Assembly (NCBI RefSeq): GCF_023145695.1
Contig: NZ_JAJHVV010000003.1
Location: forward strand, 333,575-397,574
Direction of reading: 5' to 3'
From: Vibrio amylolyticus
GTDB taxonomy: Bacteria; Pseudomonadota; Gammaproteobacteria; Enterobacterales; Vibrionaceae
Length of the DNA: 64,000 nt
A model generated the notes under the pieces. It was not told the origin of the DNA. It saw nothing but the letters and a program-made list of their open reading frames with translations, and did no database searches. Below, piece after piece: positions 7,566 to 16,165 of this stretch. The stretch's first letter is position 1; each line of letters starts with the position of its first letter. The position numbers were made by a program, and so were the translations under genes.

Positions 7566-9608
7566 TTAATATTGGCGTATTCGAAATGCTTTGAAGTTCA
7601 CATCACCATTGTCAGAGACTATCGCAATATGTTGATACCCCTTTGCTAAGCTAACCGGTTTAGAGACACGTTGCCAGTTAGTCCAACCGTTCGTGTTGGG
7701 TATTGTTGCGGTTCCGTATTGATGCCATCCACCAAATTCTTCAACTGTAAATGAGGCTCCATTGTTTTGTGTTGCTACATCAAACTCAATAACGTAGTTT
7801 CCAGACTCGGGAATATGAAATGGGTAGGCAACCCAATCTCCTTGAGAAAAGTAACCGACAAAGCCTTCTTGGGTTTCAATGCCATTCATCTGGCAGTAGC
7901 TCAAAGCGCTGATTAAGCTATCTAAGGGTAGTGATGATTTACTGTCACATTTCACCTGCGCCTGAGTCAGGGCGTTGATAGCGTCATCATTTCTATGAGC
8001 ATTGTGGAGCTTTAGATTCTCAACTAACGTCATAAGTACTGAATAGGCTTGCTCAGCGTCAGGCATTGTACCTCCTTGCTCCCAGTAAGTTAAAAGATCT
8101 TGAAACCCATCGGGTTTCTTGACAGAAAATGAGCCTGAAGTGTGTTCCATCTTTTTCCACGTCCACCATGACCAACCAATATTGTTGCTTTCTAGTAGTT
8201 CAACGGCTTCTCGATACCAAGTGTTACTATTCTCGCCGGACTCACTCATCCAGAGCGGAACGTTGTATTGATCTCGCATTTGAGTAAAAGGTTGAATAGA
8301 GGCGTCGTTGTTTTCATTCCAATACTTGTGGAAGCTGATTGCAACGTTATCGTCACTCACCGGTAGCGGCCAAAGGTTGGAGTGATTATTACCCCAGCAG
8401 TTTCCTTCAATTGCGATTAAGTGGTTTTTGTCGTACTTTCTGATTTCGGGAATAAGCTTTGAATACATCTCTCGAAGTGGAATATTACTCACTTCAGTAC
8501 AGCCATTTTTATTGTCAGGAATGTCATCAAATCCCCAGTTTGGCTCGTTCATTGGGTCATAAGCGGCAATCCATCGTTCGTTAGCGTAACGCTCAGCAAT
8601 CTTGCCCCAAAGTGCGATCATTTTTCGTTGATTCTCTTCACTCTCCCATAACGAGGGCTTAGTTGGGTCGTAATCACTAATATTACCGTTGTAGCCTTGA
8701 CCGCCTGGCGCTGCATGGAGATCAAGTATCAGGTAAATCTCGTTCTCTTTACACCATGCGAGTAGTTCATCAACTCTCTCAAACCCTTCGTTAAGCCATG
8801 TGTCCTGACCAAATATTGGCTCTTGCTCGATGGGTAAGGTAAAGAGGTTAAAGTGCATAGGAAGGCGAATGGTATTAAATCCGGATCGTTTCAGCTCCAC
8901 GACATCCTGCTGTGTGAAAAAGTTGTCTAGCCAAGCTTGATGAAAGGTTTTGGTTCGCTCCTCGCCAATAATGGCACTGATATCGTCGAGTATTTTATGT
9001 TGTCCTTCATCGGCATTTTGATTGAATTCGAACATATAAGGTTCCATGACCATCCAGCCACCAATCCCCATTCCACGAAAGATTAAGTTGTCTCCGTTCG
9101 CATCGATAATTTGAGTGCCATTTGCACGAACGAAAGTAGTAGGGGCAGGAGCTGGCGTAATCGTATCAGATTCACAAGATGCGCTATCTAGATAAAATGT
9201 GGTGATAACCTCTGGTGTTGAGTCGGTGTTCATTTGAAAGCCGAAACTAACTTTGCCACCATCTGATGGAATGGATCGGTTCCAATCTGTATTTGTTGTA
9301 GCACTCATCTGAGTTAATGAGGCGGTAAATTCCACGTTCCAACCCTGGCTGAATGTATCAGCTGGGCTCTTTTCCCAAGAAAGGGACCAATCATTGATGG
9401 CAGAGCTACCTAAATTTGTAATGATAACATCGGCTTGATAACCCGAAGGCCACTGGTTCGCAATGTTATATTCCACTTCATATTGGCACTCACTACTACT
9501 CATGGTTCTTTGTTCTGAAGCTGAAAGTGGTAATGAAATACTAAGGGTTAAAAAAGTCAGCCCAATCACGGCATAAAAGTTCCGCTTGTCATGAAACATT
9601 CCATACAT
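7566..9608 (-). CDS. secreted GH5 glycoside hydrolase with CBM2-like and CBM6-like modules
   Basis: 680 residues. A signal peptide (about 1-30, ending in PLSASE) is followed by a CBM2-like cellulose/chitin-binding module (about 40-145: CQYEVEYNIANQWPSGYQADV, INDWSLSW, GWN). A short Pro/Ala/Thr linker then leads to a GH5 barrel (about 155-520). The acid/base is probably Glu355 in YDPMNEP and the nucleophile Glu456 in WMSESGE. Residues about 585-680 resemble a CBM6 (GFVGYFSQGDWVAYPFHIP ending in FKAFRIRQY). It should hydrolyse a beta-glucan outside the cell; whether cellulose, laminarin or another polymer is open. It diverges from the ABC-importer operon that would take up its products. Confidence 0.85.
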   Translation of the reverse strand: MYGMFHDKRNFYAVIGLTFLTLSISLPLSASEQRTMSSSECQYEVEYNIANQWPSGYQADVIITNLGSSAINDWSLSWEKSPADTFSQGWNVEFTASLTQMSATTNTDWNRSIPSDGGKVSFGFQMNTDSTPEVITTFYLDSASCESDTITPAPAPTTFVRANGTQIIDANGDNLIFRGMGIGGWMVMEPYMFEFNQNADEGQHKILDDISAIIGEERTKTFHQAWLDNFFTQQDVVELKRSGFNTIRLPMHFNLFTLPIEQEPIFGQDTWLNEGFERVDELLAWCKENEIYLILDLHAAPGGQGYNGNISDYDPTKPSLWESEENQRKMIALWGKIAERYANERWIAAYDPMNEPNWGFDDIPDNKNGCTEVSNIPLREMYSKLIPEIRKYDKNHLIAIEGNCWGNNHSNLWPLPVSDDNVAISFHKYWNENNDASIQPFTQMRDQYNVPLWMSESGENSNTWYREAVELLESNNIGWSWWTWKKMEHTSGSFSVKKPDGFQDLLTYWEQGGTMPDAEQAYSVLMTLVENLKLHNAHRNDDAINALTQAQVKCDSKSSLPLDSLISALSYCQMNGIETQEGFVGYFSQGDWVAYPFHIPESGNYVIEFDVATQNNGASFTVEEFGGWHQYGTATIPNTNGWTNWQRVSKPVSLAKGYQHIAIVSDNGDVNFKAFRIRQY

Positions 9609-10153
9609 CCTTTTACGTTACAGTTATGAAATTGATCCTAATAGTATTAGCAAAATGCTTCGGTGAGTTTTAGTGTTTCATTCGTTTAAATATATGAATC
9701 TTTCAATTATTAATAACATTTGTGAAATTGAAAACAATATGAATTCATTTCTATTCATAGATTTGGTCATAAGGCCAAGTATTTTGTGTGTTAGGTTTTA
9801 CTATTTATCTCAGTATGAAACTTTTCATAGAAGGTATTATTTGTTTCATGGGTATTTTGGGTCTTATTGAAAGTAATGAATAACGCAATTCAATTTAATT
9901 CAATGGTTTATTCTTTGTTTTTGGTTTTTTGAAACTGAAATTATTAATGATTTCCTTTGTTTGTTTCAGGGTGTTGGTGTGTTACTAGACCTAGTTTGTT
10001 CTTTTAATAGTTAGTGAATGAGTGATCGAATTATTGTGACCAAATAAGCAAAAGCCTTTCATTTTAAATTCTATGATTCCTCCGTAGTTCATCGTTACCT
10101 CAGGTTCAAGTTTAGGTAATGATGATTCATGATTATAATTACAGGAGTTTCAA
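9609..10153. promoter_or_regulatory. AT-rich 545-bp divergent control region of the beta-glucan locus
   Basis: No credible gene. The only open frame, about 65 codons from 9673, has no ribosome site and an odd composition. The region carries several dyads: TATGAAA-CT-TTTCATA (9814-9829, perfect arms), TGAAT-AACGCA-ATTCA (9877-9892, CG-centred like LacI-family operators), GAAATTATTAATGATTTC (9937-9954, one mismatched pair), and a hairpin of ATCGTTACCT with AGGTAATGAT (10091-10123, nine of ten pairs) in the likely leader of the binding-protein gene. It probably holds both divergent promoters and regulator sites. Confidence 0.6.
9877..9892. promoter_or_regulatory. candidate LacI-family operator
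   Basis: TGAATAACGCAATTCA has perfect 5-bp arms and a central CG, the general form of LacI/GalR-family operators. It sits between the divergent GH5 and importer genes, and the locus encodes its own LacI protein at 19018. The assignment is inferred. Confidence 0.35.
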
Positions 10154-11818
10154 ATGAATCGAGCTTTTCTTGCTGCATCCACACTAGCAATGGCGATTGC
10201 GATGCCTGCACAGGCGAATGAAGTTACAACGGAAGACATGCCGAACTTACGAGTACTCAATGACAGTACAACGGGTTGGGTACGTAACTTTAACCCTTGG
10301 GTTGGTGGACGAACTAACTTCGCTTATGAATCATTAGTGATCTTCAGCCAGCTTGATTCATCTGAGGTCCACCCATGGCTCGCGAGCAGTTATGAACTCA
10401 GCCAAGACATGAAAATGATCACCGTTAACCTTCGTGAAGGTGTTAAGTGGTCTGATGGTGAAGACTTTACTGCCGACGATGTTGTGTTCTCATACACTTA
10501 TCCAACTAAGCACCCAGAGATAGATGGTGCGGGCATGGGAAGCCGAATCGAAAAAATCGTTAAGATTAATGACCATAAAGTAGAAATTTATTTACCAGAA
10601 GCCAATGCGTTTGCCGCCGAAGATATTATTGGTGAAGGCGTTCGAATGATACCAAAACATATTTGGTCGAAGATCGATGCTCCAGCGGCATTCGTTAATG
10701 AAAATCCAGTAGGAACGGGGCCATTTACTGAAATCCAGCGTTTTACTCCTCAAGTGTACATCCAGTGTCGTAACCCTCATTACTGGAACAAAGATCTTAA
10801 AATCAATTGTTTAGAATTTCCACAGTACTCTAGTAATGATGCGGCGCTAGAAATGTTGTCGAAAGGCGAGATTGATTGGGCGGGAATTTTCATTCCGGAC
10901 ATTGAACGCACGTTTGTTTCGAAGCACCCGAACAATAAATACTGGTTCCCATCAAATGACGGTGTTCGTATTGCTATGAACTACAACACCAAAAATGAAG
11001 CGGCGAGTGAAGCGTTTAGTGACATCAACTTCCGTCGAGCTATGAACCTTTCTATGGACCGTGAAGCGATGATCATGATTGGTGCTTACGGTTACGTAGA
11101 AGGTGGTAACCCTGCAACTAACCTGCCTAAAACACACTGGTCTTGGCGTGATGATCAAGCGGATGAAACGTGGAATCAGCTGTATCGTTACGATGTGAAA
11201 GCTGCAAAAGCAGAACTTGAAAAAGGCGGCTTTAAAGACATTACTGGCGATGGTTTTGTTGAAACACCATCAGGCAAGCCATTGACATTCCGCATTCAAG
11301 TACCAAGTGGTTGGAGTGATTGGGTTAATAACGTGGGTATTGCCGTTGAAGGCCTACGTATGGCGGGTATTAACGCAAACATCATTACCCCTGAAGTGAA
11401 CGCTTACGCGCAAAACTGGGCAAACAACGACTTTGAAGCAACGATGGCAGCAGGAACAATTCAAAGTTCAGCATGGCGCTTCTACGATCAAACGATGCAT
11501 TCTCGCTATGCAGATACCGGTATCTGGTGGTCAACGAGCATGCATAACTACACCAGCGATGACCTAGATAACCTCATTGAAAGCCTTGGTAAAACTCGTG
11601 ATGTTGAGAAGCAAAAAGAGTTAGGCGCGCAAATTGAGCGTATTTATGCAGAGCAAGCGGTACAAGTGCCTCTTTATTACAACGGTGTTTGGTACGTATA
11701 TAACGACTCTCGCTTTGAAGGTTGGGCATCAGCGGATAACCCATTTGTTATGCCAGCGCCTTTTGAAGGGATGGATCGCTTGATTCACCTAATGAACCTT
11801 AAGCCAAGAGTTCAATAG
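10154..11818 (+). CDS. ABC importer periplasmic binding protein (family 5, oligosaccharide/oligopeptide type)
   Basis: 554 residues with a clear signal peptide (MNRAFLAASTLAMAIAMPAQA). The body matches solute-binding family 5: WSDGEDFTADDVVFSY, NENPVGTGPF, FRRAMNLSMDREAM and a Trp-rich C-terminal lobe. Family 5 includes oligopeptide binders but also cello- and chito-oligosaccharide binders of marine and thermophilic bacteria. With GH5 and GH3 genes on either side, a beta-gluco-oligosaccharide ligand is more likely than a peptide (inference from context). The start has an ACAGGAG site about 7 nt upstream. It is the first gene of the importer operon. Confidence 0.85.
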   Translation: MNRAFLAASTLAMAIAMPAQANEVTTEDMPNLRVLNDSTTGWVRNFNPWVGGRTNFAYESLVIFSQLDSSEVHPWLASSYELSQDMKMITVNLREGVKWSDGEDFTADDVVFSYTYPTKHPEIDGAGMGSRIEKIVKINDHKVEIYLPEANAFAAEDIIGEGVRMIPKHIWSKIDAPAAFVNENPVGTGPFTEIQRFTPQVYIQCRNPHYWNKDLKINCLEFPQYSSNDAALEMLSKGEIDWAGIFIPDIERTFVSKHPNNKYWFPSNDGVRIAMNYNTKNEAASEAFSDINFRRAMNLSMDREAMIMIGAYGYVEGGNPATNLPKTHWSWRDDQADETWNQLYRYDVKAAKAELEKGGFKDITGDGFVETPSGKPLTFRIQVPSGWSDWVNNVGIAVEGLRMAGINANIITPEVNAYAQNWANNDFEATMAAGTIQSSAWRFYDQTMHSRYADTGIWWSTSMHNYTSDDLDNLIESLGKTRDVEKQKELGAQIERIYAEQAVQVPLYYNGVWYVYNDSRFEGWASADNPFVMPAPFEGMDRLIHLMNLKPRVQ

Positions 11819-11844
11819 TTATTTCATTAACTGACTAACTAGCT

Positions 11845-11878
11845 AATGCCTACCTAAGCGGTTCTCAAGGTAGGCATT
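11845..11878 (+). repeat. stable intra-operon hairpin after the binding-protein gene
   Basis: AATGCCTACCT and AGGTAGGCATT form a perfect 11-bp stem around a 12-nt loop, with no T-tract. Placed between the binding protein and the first permease, it is the kind of element that protects the upstream mRNA and lets the binding protein be made in excess. Confidence 0.6.
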
Positions 11879-11926
11879 GGTTGAATTCTAATTGCCTGTT
11901 TTTACGGGCATATTTTAAACCTTTGT

Positions 11927-11940
11927 TGTAAGCGGTTTCA
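11927..11940. promoter_or_regulatory. LacI/GalR-type operator upstream of the first permease
   Basis: TGTAAGCGGTTTCA fits the LacI/GalR-family half-site pattern TGNAANCGNTTNCA exactly. It lies 18 bp before the permease ATG and suggests either an internal regulated promoter or a roadblock site for the locus LacI protein. Binding is inferred. Confidence 0.45.
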
Positions 11941-11958
11941 TAGATACGGAGTTCTCCT

Positions 11959-12951
11959 ATGAAGTTTATTTTAAGCCGGCTTGGTTTTTATTTTCTGGCT
12001 TTTCTTGGTGCCATTACCATTAACTTTTTCTTACCTCGCTTAATGCCAGGTGACCCTATACAGTCATTTTTAGGTCGTTTAGCTCAATCAGGTGGTCAAA
12101 TTACGCCAGAGATGGTGGCCGCTCTCGAGATGCTGTACGGCTACTCAACTTCCGTTCCATTAATTGAACAGTTCTTTCATTACCTGCAAAACATTCTTAC
12201 TGGCGAATGGGGCACATCGACTCGTTTCTACCAACCCGTATTTGATGTACTCGGACGCGGCATGTTATGGACGCTACTGTTAGTCGGCTCTTACATCTTG
12301 GTTTCGTACACGATTACCACGTTGTTGGGTATCTATGTGGCTTGGAAGCGTGGTACCTGGATAGACAGTGTTATTACCGTCTCTTCAGTGGTGGTCTCAT
12401 CCATCCCCACGGTTGTTATGGCGCTTCTCATCTACTTCGTTTTCGCTTCCGATTTAGGTTGGTTCCCAACAGGGTACGCCTATGACCCGAAACTGGATCC
12501 TGCCTTAAGCTGGGAATTCATTTCAAGTGTCTTGTATCACTTAGCACTCCCACTATTTAGCATGGTTTTACTGGGCATGGGTGGTGTTATGGGAATGCGC
12601 TCAAACATGATTAACCAATTGGGTGAAGACTTCATCGTAATGGGTTGGGCTAAAGGAGTAAAAGACCGAAAGGTGATGCTTCAATATGGTGCTCGTAACG
12701 CTATCTTACCCATGATCACCTCTTTCGCTATGTCGATTGGTTCTATCTTTGCTGGGTCACTGATCATTGAGATCATCTTCAACTACCCCGGCTTAGGGCA
12801 GGTCATGTTCCAAGCGATGCTTTCAAGAGACTACCCGTTAATTCAAGGTTACCTCCTGATCATGACCTTCATGGTATTAAGTGCCAATTTCATCGCTGAT
12901 TTACTGATGTTTATCCTCGATCCGCGTTTACGTTCAGAGCTAGAGGCATAG
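11959..12951 (+). CDS. ABC importer permease 1 (DppB/OppB-type)
   Basis: 330 residues and six transmembrane helices, in the DppB layout: an N-terminal helix (FYFLAFLGAITINFFLPRLMPGDP), a periplasmic loop, then the core. The conserved cytoplasmic ATPase-contact loop reads MRSNMINQLGEDFIVMGWAKGVKDRKV. It pairs with the second permease, whose gene follows after 4 bp. Its start follows the hairpin and operator noted above, with a CGGAGTT ribosome site. Confidence 0.9.
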   Translation: MKFILSRLGFYFLAFLGAITINFFLPRLMPGDPIQSFLGRLAQSGGQITPEMVAALEMLYGYSTSVPLIEQFFHYLQNILTGEWGTSTRFYQPVFDVLGRGMLWTLLLVGSYILVSYTITTLLGIYVAWKRGTWIDSVITVSSVVVSSIPTVVMALLIYFVFASDLGWFPTGYAYDPKLDPALSWEFISSVLYHLALPLFSMVLLGMGGVMGMRSNMINQLGEDFIVMGWAKGVKDRKVMLQYGARNAILPMITSFAMSIGSIFAGSLIIEIIFNYPGLGQVMFQAMLSRDYPLIQGYLLIMTFMVLSANFIADLLMFILDPRLRSELEA

Positions 12952-12955
12952 GAAT

Positions 12956-13951
12956 ATGGATATGAAAAAAACGCTTTCTTTATGCAAACAATTTTTACTT
13001 GGCAACCCAAAAGCAGCGGTCGGTATTTTTATGGTCGCAGCGGTGGTAATTCTTTGTTTCGCCGCGCCTCTGTTCACTGAGTATCAACCTACAGCACGTA
13101 TTGCAAGACCACACCAAGCGCCGTCTTGGGATCATATTTTAGGTACTACTCGTATGGGCCGTGACGTTTGGGCACAAGTTCTCTACGGAGGAAGAACCTC
13201 TCTAATGGTTGGCTTTGTCGCGGGCACCTTTGTGATGCTAATGGCGATGGTCGTTGGTGTGTCATCGGGGTATTTTGGCGGTCGAGTTGATAACACGCTG
13301 TCGTTCTTTACGAACCTAGTCATGGTTATTCCTAGTCTTCCTTTAATGCTGGTGCTTGCTGCATTCCTTGGTCAGGTTTCGCCATTTGCGATAGCGGTGA
13401 TCATCGGAGCTACCTCTTGGCCTTGGGGCGCTAGGGTTATACGTTCGCAAACGCTCGCTATTCGGAATCGAGATTTCGTTCATGCTGCTCAGGTGATGGG
13501 TGAAACTAAACCGCGCATGCTGTTTGCTGAAGTTATGCCAAACATGATGTCCATTCTGGCTTCACTGTTCATTGGTACGGTTATTTTCGCCATCATGACT
13601 CAAGCAACGTTAGAGTTTATTGGTTTAGGTGACCCGTTAAGCGTGACATGGGGCGGAATGCTCTATAACGCTGACCAAACCTCTGCGATTCGCATCGGCG
13701 CATGGTGGGAAATTGTTGCCCCAAGTGTTGCCTTAGCGTCGGTCGCTATTGGTCTAGCTCTGATTAACTTCTCGATTGATGAAATTTCAAACCCGAAACT
13801 GAAAGCACAACGCATTATGGCGAAGTACCGCCGTGAAGAGAAAAAAGCAGAGAAACTTCTAAAGCAAAAGCAGCTGTTGGAGCAAAAACAGTCGGAATTC
13901 AAAAATAAAGAGTTCGATAACACTGCGACGAACGCCGGAGGTACACAATGA
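12956..13951 (+). CDS. ABC importer permease 2 (DppC/OppC-type)
   Basis: 331 residues: an N-terminal anchoring helix (about 18-38), the DILGTTRMGRDVWAQVLYG-type motif (here HILGTTRMGRDVW) and five further helices. The ATPase-contact loop is SQTLAIRNRDFVHAAQVMGET. The C-terminal ~50 residues form an unusual highly charged tail (RREEKKAEKLLKQKQLLEQ) predicted to be a coiled coil in the cytoplasm, longer than in typical DppC proteins. The stop overlaps the next ATG by 4 bp. Confidence 0.9.
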   Translation: MDMKKTLSLCKQFLLGNPKAAVGIFMVAAVVILCFAAPLFTEYQPTARIARPHQAPSWDHILGTTRMGRDVWAQVLYGGRTSLMVGFVAGTFVMLMAMVVGVSSGYFGGRVDNTLSFFTNLVMVIPSLPLMLVLAAFLGQVSPFAIAVIIGATSWPWGARVIRSQTLAIRNRDFVHAAQVMGETKPRMLFAEVMPNMMSILASLFIGTVIFAIMTQATLEFIGLGDPLSVTWGGMLYNADQTSAIRIGAWWEIVAPSVALASVAIGLALINFSIDEISNPKLKAQRIMAKYRREEKKAEKLLKQKQLLEQKQSEFKNKEFDNTATNAGGTQ

Positions 13952-14991
13952 AAAAGCTAATCGACGTTAAAGGCTTATGTGTTGATTACGTCACTTTTGA
14001 TGGGCGTGTAAGAGCGGTTGATGATGTGAGTTTCCATATCAATCAAGGTGAAATATTAGGGCTTGCTGGTGAGTCTGGCTGTGGTAAGTCGACGGTTGCT
14101 TTCTCTTTAATGCGCTTACACCGTCCGCCTGCGCTGATTTCTGAAGGGCAGATTCTATTTGATGGTCAGGATGTACTGACGATGGAAGAGGAAGAGCTTC
14201 GTTCCTATCGTTGGAAAGGCGCATCCATGGTGTTCCAAAGTGCAATGAACTGTCTGAATCCATTAAAAACCATTGAATATCAGTTCTGGGACATCTTTGA
14301 GGCGCATGACATTGTCAGCAATCGAGAAGAGTCGATAGAAAAGGCAAAAGAGCTGCTTAATATTGTTGATATTCCTTCTGAGCGACTGTTTGATTATCCG
14401 CACCAGTTCTCGGGCGGTATGCGTCAACGTGTTGTGATTGCCATGGCGTTGGCACTGAATCCAAAACTGCTCGTCATGGACGAACCAACAACCGCCCTTG
14501 ATGTAGTGGTTCAGCGAGAGATCTTACAGAAAATTCATGAGCTAAAAGAGCGCTTTGGGTTCTCGATTCTGTTTATTACTCATGATCTTAGTTTGATGGT
14601 CGAATTCTGTGATCGAATTGGCATCATGTATTCAGGAAAGTTGGTCGAACTTGCGCCTTCAAAAGAGATCCTACAAAAGCCAAATCATCCTTATACACAA
14701 GGCCTAGGGAACTCATTCCCAACCTTGATTGGTGAGCTTCAAGAGATGAAAGGGATTCCCGGATCTCCTTTGGATCTGAATAACATTCCTCAAGGGTGTC
14801 GTTTTGCTCCACGCTGCTCGTACGTGCAAGACAAGTGTCGTCAGATAGAACCTCAGGCAGAGCAATTGGCATCCAATCGTTGGTCGACCTGTCACTTTCA
14901 TCTAAATGCTTTGGTAAACAGCGAAGAATCAGCACAGCGCAATAAGCCCGAGCCTGAATATGTCATTCAATTAGCAGATGTGGAGGGTTAA
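13948..14991 (+). CDS. ABC importer ATPase 1 (DppD/OppD-type)
   Basis: 347 residues with all nucleotide-binding motifs: Walker A GESGCGKST (41-49), signature FSGGMRQ (154-160), Walker B LLVMDEP (174-180) and an H-loop in FITHDLSL. The C-terminal oligopeptide-type extension contains CRFAPRCSYVQDKC, the cysteine motif that binds an iron-sulfur cluster in some members. It energises uptake with the next gene product. Translationally coupled to permease 2. Confidence 0.92.
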   Translation: MKKLIDVKGLCVDYVTFDGRVRAVDDVSFHINQGEILGLAGESGCGKSTVAFSLMRLHRPPALISEGQILFDGQDVLTMEEEELRSYRWKGASMVFQSAMNCLNPLKTIEYQFWDIFEAHDIVSNREESIEKAKELLNIVDIPSERLFDYPHQFSGGMRQRVVIAMALALNPKLLVMDEPTTALDVVVQREILQKIHELKERFGFSILFITHDLSLMVEFCDRIGIMYSGKLVELAPSKEILQKPNHPYTQGLGNSFPTLIGELQEMKGIPGSPLDLNNIPQGCRFAPRCSYVQDKCRQIEPQAEQLASNRWSTCHFHLNALVNSEESAQRNKPEPEYVIQLADVEG

Positions 14992-14994
14992 AGA

Positions 14995-16017
14995 ATGCAA
15001 GTAGTAGAACAATCACGTACTGCGGATAAGAATGAGGGTTCTGTTGTATTAGAAGCACAGAACCTAACGATTGATTTTCATAAGAAAAAGAAATCACTGT
15101 TTGGACCGAAAGAGTACTTAAGAGCCGTGAATGGCTTGAACTTCAAACTGCGAGAAGGGCATTGTGTCGCCATCGTTGGTGAGTCTGGCTGTGGAAAAAG
15201 TACCAGTGCAAAAATAGCCACCAAGATTCATAAGGCAACGGAAGGTGGAATTTATTTCCACGGTACCAATATTGATGAATTTAAGTCGGGTAAAGTGCTG
15301 GATGCCTACCGCCGAGAAGTTCAAATGGTGTTCCAAGACCCGTTCAGTTCACTCAACCCTCTGCACACAATACGCTATCATCTGCAGCGTCCATTGAAAA
15401 TTTATCACGGTATTAAGCCGGGTAAAGAGATGGAATATCGAATGATCAAGCTACTAACAGAAGTGGGCTTAACACCGGCAAAAGAGGTGCTGGGTAAGTT
15501 TCCTCATCAGCTTTCTGGCGGTCAAAGACAGCGTGTGTTTTTGGCAAAAACCCTCGCGATTGGCGCGAAGGTCATCTTAGCGGATGAACCAACATCGATG
15601 TTAGATGTGTCTATTCGAATTGGCGTTCTAAACCTGATGAACAAGATGAAAAAAGAGATGGGTAAAGCGTTCATGTACATCACACATGATATCGCGACGG
15701 CTCGTTATTTCGCTGAAGAGACCATCGTTCTTTATTGTGGGCATATGGTGGAGTGGGGCGATACAGAAGCGATCACCCAAAACCCTCAGCACCCTTACAC
15801 CCAACTTCTACTCGCCGCGGTGCCTGATCCGAGTCGAAGTATCCACGATAAGTTACCGACTCACCGTTCATTAGAAACCCCAATGTGGTCACCAGATAAG
15901 CAAGGCTGCCCTTACGCGTCAAGGTGTCCGCAGGCAAAAAAGGTGTGTAGCGAATACTTACCGGAGCCAACACAAATAGCAGAAAACCACTTTTCTCGTT
16001 GTCATCTGTTTACTTAG
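14995..16017 (+). CDS. ABC importer ATPase 2 (DppF/OppF-type)
   Basis: 340 residues: Walker A GESGCGKST (62-70), LSGGQRQR (173-180), Walker B VILADEP (193-199), H-loop YITHDIAT, and the C-terminal oligopeptide/sugar extension with CPYASRCPQAKKVC. It begins 3 bp after the preceding stop and completes the two-permease, two-ATPase importer. A lysine-rich insertion (KKKKSLFGPKE) near residue 30 is typical of the F-type subunit. Confidence 0.92.
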   Translation: MQVVEQSRTADKNEGSVVLEAQNLTIDFHKKKKSLFGPKEYLRAVNGLNFKLREGHCVAIVGESGCGKSTSAKIATKIHKATEGGIYFHGTNIDEFKSGKVLDAYRREVQMVFQDPFSSLNPLHTIRYHLQRPLKIYHGIKPGKEMEYRMIKLLTEVGLTPAKEVLGKFPHQLSGGQRQRVFLAKTLAIGAKVILADEPTSMLDVSIRIGVLNLMNKMKKEMGKAFMYITHDIATARYFAEETIVLYCGHMVEWGDTEAITQNPQHPYTQLLLAAVPDPSRSIHDKLPTHRSLETPMWSPDKQGCPYASRCPQAKKVCSEYLPEPTQIAENHFSRCHLFT

Positions 16018-16105
16018 CTAAACGCCATTTAGTGAAGCGAATGATCGAGACGATAAAATCGAAAGCCTGAAGAAATAAACAAAATAACAATTCAATAATA
16101 ATTAT

Positions 16106-16143
16106 GAGCTCTCACCTTAGTGTTCCATGAGAGTAGAGAGCTC
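16106..16143 (+). promoter_or_regulatory. two mutually exclusive hairpins ahead of the GH3 gene
   Basis: GAGCTCTC (16106-16113) is perfectly complementary to GAGAGCTC (16136-16143). Within the same stretch CTCTCA (16109-16114) is perfectly complementary to TGAGAG (16128-16133). The two stems share bases, so only one can form at a time. The element ends 22 nt before the GH3 start codon and could act in leader RNA control or be an operator. Confidence 0.45.
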
Positions 16144-16165
16144 AGACACAAATGGACAGTGAATT

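Noticed and set aside
9673..9870. 65-codon ORF between the GH5 and importer genes
   Set aside because: No ribosome-binding site, AT-driven composition (Ile/Phe/Tyr/Asn-rich) and it lies in the shared promoter region.
10022..10050. CRP-like site with TGTGA
   Set aside because: The TCACA half is absent, and no symmetric partner occurs at the right distance.
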